Shown here one piece after another: positions 42,559 to 46,611 of a DNA stretch of 46,611 bases (its first letter is position 1; every line of letters begins with the position of its first letter). Source of the DNA: JAKVCB01 sp963578605 (lineage in GTDB: Bacteria; Planctomycetota; Planctomycetia; Pirellulales; Lacipirellulaceae); NCBI GenBank assembly GCA_963578605.1, contig CAUZEA010000042.1, forward strand, positions 1-46,611, read 5' to 3'. The translations under genes and the position numbers were made by a program. Under the pieces are notes generated by a model. The model did not search any database. It saw only the letters and a list, made by a program, of their open reading frames with translations, and had not been told where the DNA came from.

Positions 42559-43416
42559 CTAGCTATCAATGAGCCGCCGTAATGTCTGCAAGTTAATGAC
42601 GTCGAGTTCATTGCCGTTCTCTTCACCCTTGGGAGTCTCAAGGTACATGGGCACTTTGCGGAAACGGCGATCGTTTAGCAAAAAACGGAAGGGTTCCTTT
42701 CCCATGCAGCCCCGTCCGATGCCCGCATGGCGGTCGACCCGCGAACCAAACTCCTTTTTACTGTCGTTGAAATGAAATGCCTTGATTTGATTGACTCCTA
42801 CTACCTTGTTGAATTCGCGCATCGTGGCCTTGTACTGCTTTTCTGTCTCCATCGAATACCCAGCTGCAAAAACGTGACAGGTGTCAAAACATACGCCAAC
42901 CCGTTCCGGATCCTTTACACCATCGAGGATCGTCGCAAGGTGTTCGAACCGCCATCCCAAGTTAGTTCCTTGGCCAGCGGTTGTCTCAAGCAGGCACTTC
43001 GAACTGATTTCTTTCGCTTGCCGATGTACTTCGTTAAGAGCCCGAATTATGGCCCGCAGCCCCACTGCCTCGCTGCTGGTCGTATAGGCTCCCGGATGGG
43101 CTACAACGTATGGAATTCCAAGTTGCTCGGCACGACGAAGCTCAACGGCGAAGGCATCCACTGATTTCCGCCACAAGGCCTTGTCCGGGCTGGCGAGATT
43201 AATGAGATAAGAGTCGTGCGCAATCGGATGGCTAATTCCCAACTCGCCCAGCGCGTTGCGGAAGCGCGAGACATCCTCCGGAGTGATATCCTTGGCCCGC
43301 CACTGGTTGTTATTCTTGGTAAATAGCTGGACACAATCGCAGCCAGCACGATGGGCAATTTCGACGGCCTTGTAGTAACCACCGGCCATCGACATGTGAG
43401 CACCGAGAATTGCCAC
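42559..43416 (-). CDS. nfo: Deoxyribonuclease IV (AP endonuclease IV)
   Basis: Endonuclease IV cuts DNA at abasic sites with three zinc ions. From the GTG at 43416 the protein has 285 residues and begins with the family start AILGAHMSMAGGYYKA. The zinc ligands are all visible: HDSYLINLASP (His69 region), VAHPGAYT (His109), LLETTAGQG (Glu145), CFDTCHVFAAGY (Asp179, His182), FHFNDSK (His216), VDRHAGIGRG (Asp229, His231) and YLETPKG (Glu261). An AGGA lies 12 bases before the GTG. The open frame continues upstream to 43485 but lacks similarity. The gene converges on the second metal permease and is divergent from the kinase gene. Confidence 0.93.
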   Translation of the reverse strand: MAILGAHMSMAGGYYKAVEIAHRAGCDCVQLFTKNNNQWRAKDITPEDVSRFRNALGELGISHPIAHDSYLINLASPDKALWRKSVDAFAVELRRAEQLGIPYVVAHPGAYTTSSEAVGLRAIIRALNEVHRQAKEISSKCLLETTAGQGTNLGWRFEHLATILDGVKDPERVGVCFDTCHVFAAGYSMETEKQYKATMREFNKVVGVNQIKAFHFNDSKKEFGSRVDRHAGIGRGCMGKEPFRFLLNDRRFRKVPMYLETPKGEENGNELDVINLQTLRRLIDS

Positions 43417-43707
43417 AGTGAATCCATTCCTGGAGTTGAACCGATCTCTCCCAGGCAGGTGGCTTGAAAACTCTGGCCTGCGCAAGGACTGCTGCCTATT
43501 AAACCAAGCGGTATTTCCTTGGCAAGGGCCTACGGTTTAATGCCTCCTCGTCCCTGATGGACCACTCCCAAGAGCAAATTCCCAGCCCCCATTCTGCCCG
43601 TATGTACCCCGGTCCGTCCGTGGACGAAACGGCCTCAATCGCTCCCCCCTTACCACAGCCGACAACCCGGTATCACCTCGCGCGGCGAAGGGGGTCCGGT
43701 GAACACA

Positions 43708-43728
43708 TGTTGACATTAAAGGTCAACA
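43708..43728. promoter_or_regulatory. Operator-like dyad TGTTGAC-N7-GTCAACA
   Basis: Two perfect 7-base arms (43708-43714 and 43722-43728) are separated by ATTAAAG. The total of 21 bases with arm centres about 14 apart is larger than one helical turn, and the shape is typical of a dimeric regulator site. I do not recognise the regulator. It is 426 bases before the kinase start codon. Confidence 0.45.
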
Positions 43729-44037
43729 CAGCCAAATGAGCGGCGGGGCCAGTCGATCGTTTATGACCCAATTGTCCAACACAAGATCCGTGCCTGTCAA
43801 AATAGATTATATGAGTATTTTGACTATTCTGTGGCCGCTGCTCCATAACCACCAACTATTTGCAAACTTCAGCAACCTGTGGGCCTTTTCCCGTATCCAC
43901 AGCTGCGGACTAAACCTTTGCGACAATTTAGCCCGTCATCTGGCGCCTCTGCACGGAAAACAGGATCCTTATTGGGGCCTCGCCCCAGTGCAATTTCCTT
44001 ACGATCTATGGTTCATAACAGGGGCCAAGGGCCTCAC

Positions 44038-44095
44038 TGATGGACCACCATAGAGATGGTCTCGAACAGAATGCTATAATTCGACTGGTCCATCA
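44038..44095. promoter_or_regulatory. Inverted repeat TGATGGACCA bracketing the kinase promoter
   Basis: TGATGGACCA at 44038-44047 and its exact reverse complement TGGTCCATCA at 44086-44095 flank the -10 hexamer, with 38 bases between. The second arm overlaps the expected transcription start. A third, direct copy lies at 43555-43564. A regulator binding both arms could block RNA polymerase; alternatively they form a leader/loop structure. Confidence 0.5.
44072..44080 (+). promoter_or_regulatory. Extended -10 promoter of the receptor kinase gene
   Basis: TGCTATAAT is a perfect extended -10 (TGn plus TATAAT at 44075-44080). The -35 is weak, as is usual with extended -10 promoters. Transcription would start near 44087, about 47 bases before the ATG at 44134. 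Confidence 0.55.
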
Positions 44096-44133
44096 CCGAC
44101 TCGCTCTTCTCTACAACAACACGAGTACAATTG

Positions 44134-46461
44134 ATGTTTTCGAGGGAAACTAAACCGTCGCAGAAACCGGATGCCTCGACACAACAGCTTAGTGATGAGA
44201 CCCTGTCGCAGCACAACGACACCTCTGGCTTTTCTCCCGTCTCATGGTCCCACGACAGCGATCCGAACCGGTGGATCGGGAGGCAAGTCGAGCGGTACGA
44301 ACTTGTGGGCCTGCTTGGGACCGGCGGCATGGGCGTTGTATTTGAAGCCATCGACACAACGATCGGGCGGCGGGTGGCCTTGAAGATCTTGCCTCCGCAG
44401 TTTGTAGCGGAAGAGATTGCCCGCCGGCGATTTATCGACGAGGCGAAATCAGCCGGAAAGCTAAGTCATCCACACACCGTCATCCTGCACGAAATCGGCC
44501 AGTTTCATAAGATCCAATACATCGTCATGGAGTTTGTCGCCGGCGGCAGTACCCACGACGCCTTACAGCGGGGAGAGGTCTATTCGCCGCTAGAGGCGAC
44601 GCGAATGGCGCGCGAGGCCGCTGCGGGTCTGGCCGCTGCACACGCTGCGGATATTATTCACCGCGATGTCAAACCGGCCAATTTGCTCTTGACCACTGAA
44701 CAGACGGTCAAGGTAACCGACTTTGGACTCGCCAAGCGGAATTCGAAAACCGGTCTGGGAGTTACCCGCGACGGCCAGTTGCTCGGGACCCCCAGCTTTA
44801 TGAGCCCGGAGCAATGCGAATTGCAGGAGGTGGATGCGCAGAGCGACATCTATTCTTTAGGCGCTACCTACTACACCCTTCTGGCGGGTGAGCCTCCTTA
44901 TCAAGATCAGGGTAGTTTGATGGGGGTCATGTACGCGCACTGCCATGCGACCCCACCCGACCCCAGCAAGATTCGAAGTACCATACCAGCGACCTGCTGC
45001 CAGGTGGTTGAGCGGGCGATGGCCAAGCAGCCCCAGGACCGGTATGAAACCATGCAGCAAATGGAGGAAGCCCTGTGGGATGTGCAGCAGGTACTCGGTG
45101 GAGACACCACGGTTCCAGCAAACGCCCGCGCTCCTGCTAATGTGCAACCGTCCCCCTCATCCAAAGTGTTTCGTTTAACTTATGCTGCGGTGGCGTGCCT
45201 TCTGGTGGCAGGTGCAGCCGCCCTGTTCGTCAACCTGCGCAACCGTGGCCCCGCTGAGATCCCGGGTGGATTGGTCCCGGCCGGGGATCCGATCAAAGTT
45301 GGCATCCTGCACTCGCTCAGTGGCACAATGGCTGATAGCGAAAGGCCGGTGGTCGACGCCGTCTTGCTGGCAATTGAGCAGGTAAATTCCCAGGGCGGTG
45401 TGTTGGGGCATCCGGTGGTACCGATCGTGGCTGATGGCAAATCGAATCCCGAAACTTTTGCCAACGAAGCTCGCCGTTTAATCGAACAAGAAAGAGTCTG
45501 TACCGTCTTTGGCTGTTGGACTTCGGAAAGTCGCAAAACCGTGGTCCCCATTTTTGAAGATGCCGATAATTTGCTGATTTATCCGGTCCAGTATGAGGGG
45601 ATCGAAGAATCTCCCAACGTGATCTATATCGGCGCCGCACCCAATCAGCAAATTCTTCCAGCCCTCGATTGGTTCCTTACCCAACAAAACAAGCGGCGGT
45701 TTTTTTTAGTGGGATCTGACTATGTGTTTCCGAGGATGGCAAACGAGATTATTAAAGATCACGTGCTAAAACTCGGCGGCAACGTCGTGGGCGAGGCCTA
45801 TCTTCCATTGGGTAGTTACGATGTGAACTCCATCGTGGCACAAATCCAACAGACCCAACCGGATATTATCCTCAATACGATTAATGGAAGTTCAAACGTT
45901 CCTTTCTTCTCCGCCTTGCGAGCTGTGGGAATCACACCCGGTCAGATACCAACGTTGTCATTCAGCATTGGAGAAGCCGAACTCAGGCGGCTCGACATCG
46001 CAGCCATGGTCGGTGACTACGCTGCCTGGAATTATTTCCAATCGATTGATTCCCCTGAAAACGAAGAGTTCGTTAAGCTATTTCAAAGCAAATACGGCCC
46101 CCATCACGTCCTGACCGATCCGATGGAAACAGCTTTCAGCGGGGTCCTGTTGTGGGCCAGGGCCGTCACCGAAGCCGGCAGCACCAATCCACAGGCGATT
46201 CGGCGAGCCTTCCGCGGAATGCGCTGCAGCGGGCCGGGTGGCCCGCTGCGAATCGACGCCGCGACCCAACACGCATTCAAAACTCCGCGGATTGGAAAGG
46301 TCCGTCAGGACGGGCAATTCGAGATCGTTTGGACAGCTCCAGCGGCCATCGCACCTCAACCCTACCCGTCATCACGATCGGCTGCCGAATGGCGGGCTAC
46401 CTTGCATGATCTATACCGCAACTGGGGCAACCGCTGGTCTCCCGCCCCAACAAAACGCTAA
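44134..46461 (+). CDS. Membrane receptor Ser/Thr kinase with an UrtA-like extracytoplasmic binding domain
   Basis: The 775-residue protein joins two units. Residues about 55-320 form a Hanks-type kinase with all key motifs: GTGGMGVVFEA, Lys in RVALKIL, HRDVKPANLLL, TDFGLAKR, GTPSFMSPEQ and SDIYSLGATYY. After a Pro/Ala linker, one membrane helix (about 349-367, YAAVACLLVAGAAALFV) leads to a periplasmic binding domain (about 385-735). It matches UrtA-type urea/short-chain amide binding proteins nearly phrase by phrase: IKVGILHSLSGTM, GGVLGHPVVPIVAD, FGCWTSESRKTV, YPVQYEGIEESPNVIY, GAAPNQQILPALDW, TINGSSNVPFF, LSFSIGEAEL, AAWNYFQSIDSPEN. It therefore looks like a sensor for urea, an amide or a related ligand that signals through phosphorylation. 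ATG at 44134 or TTG at 44131; no Shine-Dalgarno. Transporter genes are not adjacent within the window. Confidence 0.9.
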   Translation: MFSRETKPSQKPDASTQQLSDETLSQHNDTSGFSPVSWSHDSDPNRWIGRQVERYELVGLLGTGGMGVVFEAIDTTIGRRVALKILPPQFVAEEIARRRFIDEAKSAGKLSHPHTVILHEIGQFHKIQYIVMEFVAGGSTHDALQRGEVYSPLEATRMAREAAAGLAAAHAADIIHRDVKPANLLLTTEQTVKVTDFGLAKRNSKTGLGVTRDGQLLGTPSFMSPEQCELQEVDAQSDIYSLGATYYTLLAGEPPYQDQGSLMGVMYAHCHATPPDPSKIRSTIPATCCQVVERAMAKQPQDRYETMQQMEEALWDVQQVLGGDTTVPANARAPANVQPSPSSKVFRLTYAAVACLLVAGAAALFVNLRNRGPAEIPGGLVPAGDPIKVGILHSLSGTMADSERPVVDAVLLAIEQVNSQGGVLGHPVVPIVADGKSNPETFANEARRLIEQERVCTVFGCWTSESRKTVVPIFEDADNLLIYPVQYEGIEESPNVIYIGAAPNQQILPALDWFLTQQNKRRFFLVGSDYVFPRMANEIIKDHVLKLGGNVVGEAYLPLGSYDVNSIVAQIQQTQPDIILNTINGSSNVPFFSALRAVGITPGQIPTLSFSIGEAELRRLDIAAMVGDYAAWNYFQSIDSPENEEFVKLFQSKYGPHHVLTDPMETAFSGVLLWARAVTEAGSTNPQAIRRAFRGMRCSGPGGPLRIDAATQHAFKTPRIGKVRQDGQFEIVWTAPAAIAPQPYPSSRSAAEWRATLHDLYRNWGNRWSPAPTKR

Positions 46462-46504
46462 ACCAAGACTTAGAGTGTGGCTAAAACCCTGCACTCCGCA
46501 ACCG

Positions 46505-46518
46505 CCCCGTCGACGGGG
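46505..46518. terminator. 14-bp palindrome after the receptor kinase gene
   Basis: CCCCGTCGACGGGG is a perfect palindrome 44 bases after the stop. A stem with almost no loop is less stable as RNA than it looks, and no T-run follows, so a terminator role is tentative. The last 90 bases of the window show no gene that I can identify. Confidence 0.3.
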
Positions 46519-46611
46519 GAAAAGCTTTGGAGAAGGCGCGAATCTGCTGGCTGCGAAGTCAATTTGATGGCAAAGCTTTGGTTTTGGCCAGAGGCGTTCT
46601 TGTGATGCTCG

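Larger units (their letters stand above)
43417..44133. other. Long control region between nfo and the receptor kinase gene
   Basis: About 700 bases with no protein I can recognise, unusually long for this window. It holds three copies of TGATGGACCA (43555-43564, 44038-44047 and, inverted, 44086-44095), a 21-base dyad at 43708-43728, and an extended -10 promoter at 44072-44080. Several short frames exist without ribosome binding sites. Confidence 0.55.

Noticed and set aside
1..46611. Search for tRNA, rRNA, CRISPR arrays, transposases and phage genes
   Set aside because: No cloverleaf-like T-loop GGTTCGAATC pattern, rRNA segment, regularly spaced repeat or mobile-element protein was recognised by reading. 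A tRNA or structured RNA in one of the larger gaps could still have been missed; a covariance-model scan would settle this.

Overview
The window looks like a piece of a Planctomycetota chromosome, most likely Pirellulales-like. The reasons are a mid-50s to about 60 percent GC feel, many secreted or lipoprotein families I associate with planctomycetes, a giant ResB-CcsA fusion, a DnaA far from dnaN/recF, a second short SecA, and an L28 that keeps its Cys pairs. I saw no rRNA, tRNA, IS element, phage gene or CRISPR array. It is mostly housekeeping DNA with several clade-specific proteins of unknown role.

Layout. 1-2.8 kb: the start of a TIM-barrel sugar isomerase/epimerase (minus), a decayed methyltransferase remnant, a secreted protein (probably DUF6690) and a tandem-GNAT acetyltransferase. 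2.8-4.6 kb: dnaA with a good sigma70-type promoter and a DnaA-box-like site. 4.6-11.9 kb (minus strand): a small exported protein, an HTH protein with a long acidic linker and a C-terminal membrane anchor, a lipoprotein, and a fused cytochrome c maturation protein (ResB-CcsA). 12.4-14.4 kb: a hisN-like phosphatase whose 3' end and downstream flank are duplicated on both sides of a sulfotransferase gene. 14.4-19.7 kb: an operon-like run rpmB-gatC-gatA-gatB-SAM hydrolase-glutamine amidotransferase. 19.8-21.7 kb (minus): a GAF/sigma54 activator, divergent from fabI. 22.9-23.9 kb: a secreted HExxH peptidase-like protein. 23.9-25.4 kb (minus): plsC and cdsA. 25.9-30.8 kb: a sulfatase-fold protein lacking catalytic residues, and a ~1100-residue secreted protein. 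30.8-33.7 kb (minus): queG-dusB-DUF456. 34.1-35.7 kb: two small exported proteins. 35.8-37.8 kb: a short accessory SecA. 38.0-42.5 kb: a metal ABC transporter (binding protein, ATPase, two permeases). 42.6-43.4 kb (minus): endonuclease IV. 44.1-46.5 kb: a membrane Ser/Thr kinase whose outer part is an UrtA-like binding protein.

The two most unusual systems are at the right-hand end. First, both permeases of the metal transporter carry a C-terminal DtxR/MntR-like domain, so metal sensing may be built into the channel. Second, a Hanks-type kinase is joined through one membrane segment to a urea/amide-type binding protein, making a one-polypeptide receptor kinase. Its promoter is bracketed by inverted copies of a 10-bp word that occurs a third time upstream. 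Also notable are several genes in which a -10 hexamer sits 5-8 nt before the start codon with no Shine-Dalgarno sequence (likely leaderless mRNAs), and the direct repeat around the sulfotransferase gene.

All functions are read from motifs by eye. No database search or alignment program was used, so family names are recognition-level calls and residue equivalences are approximate.
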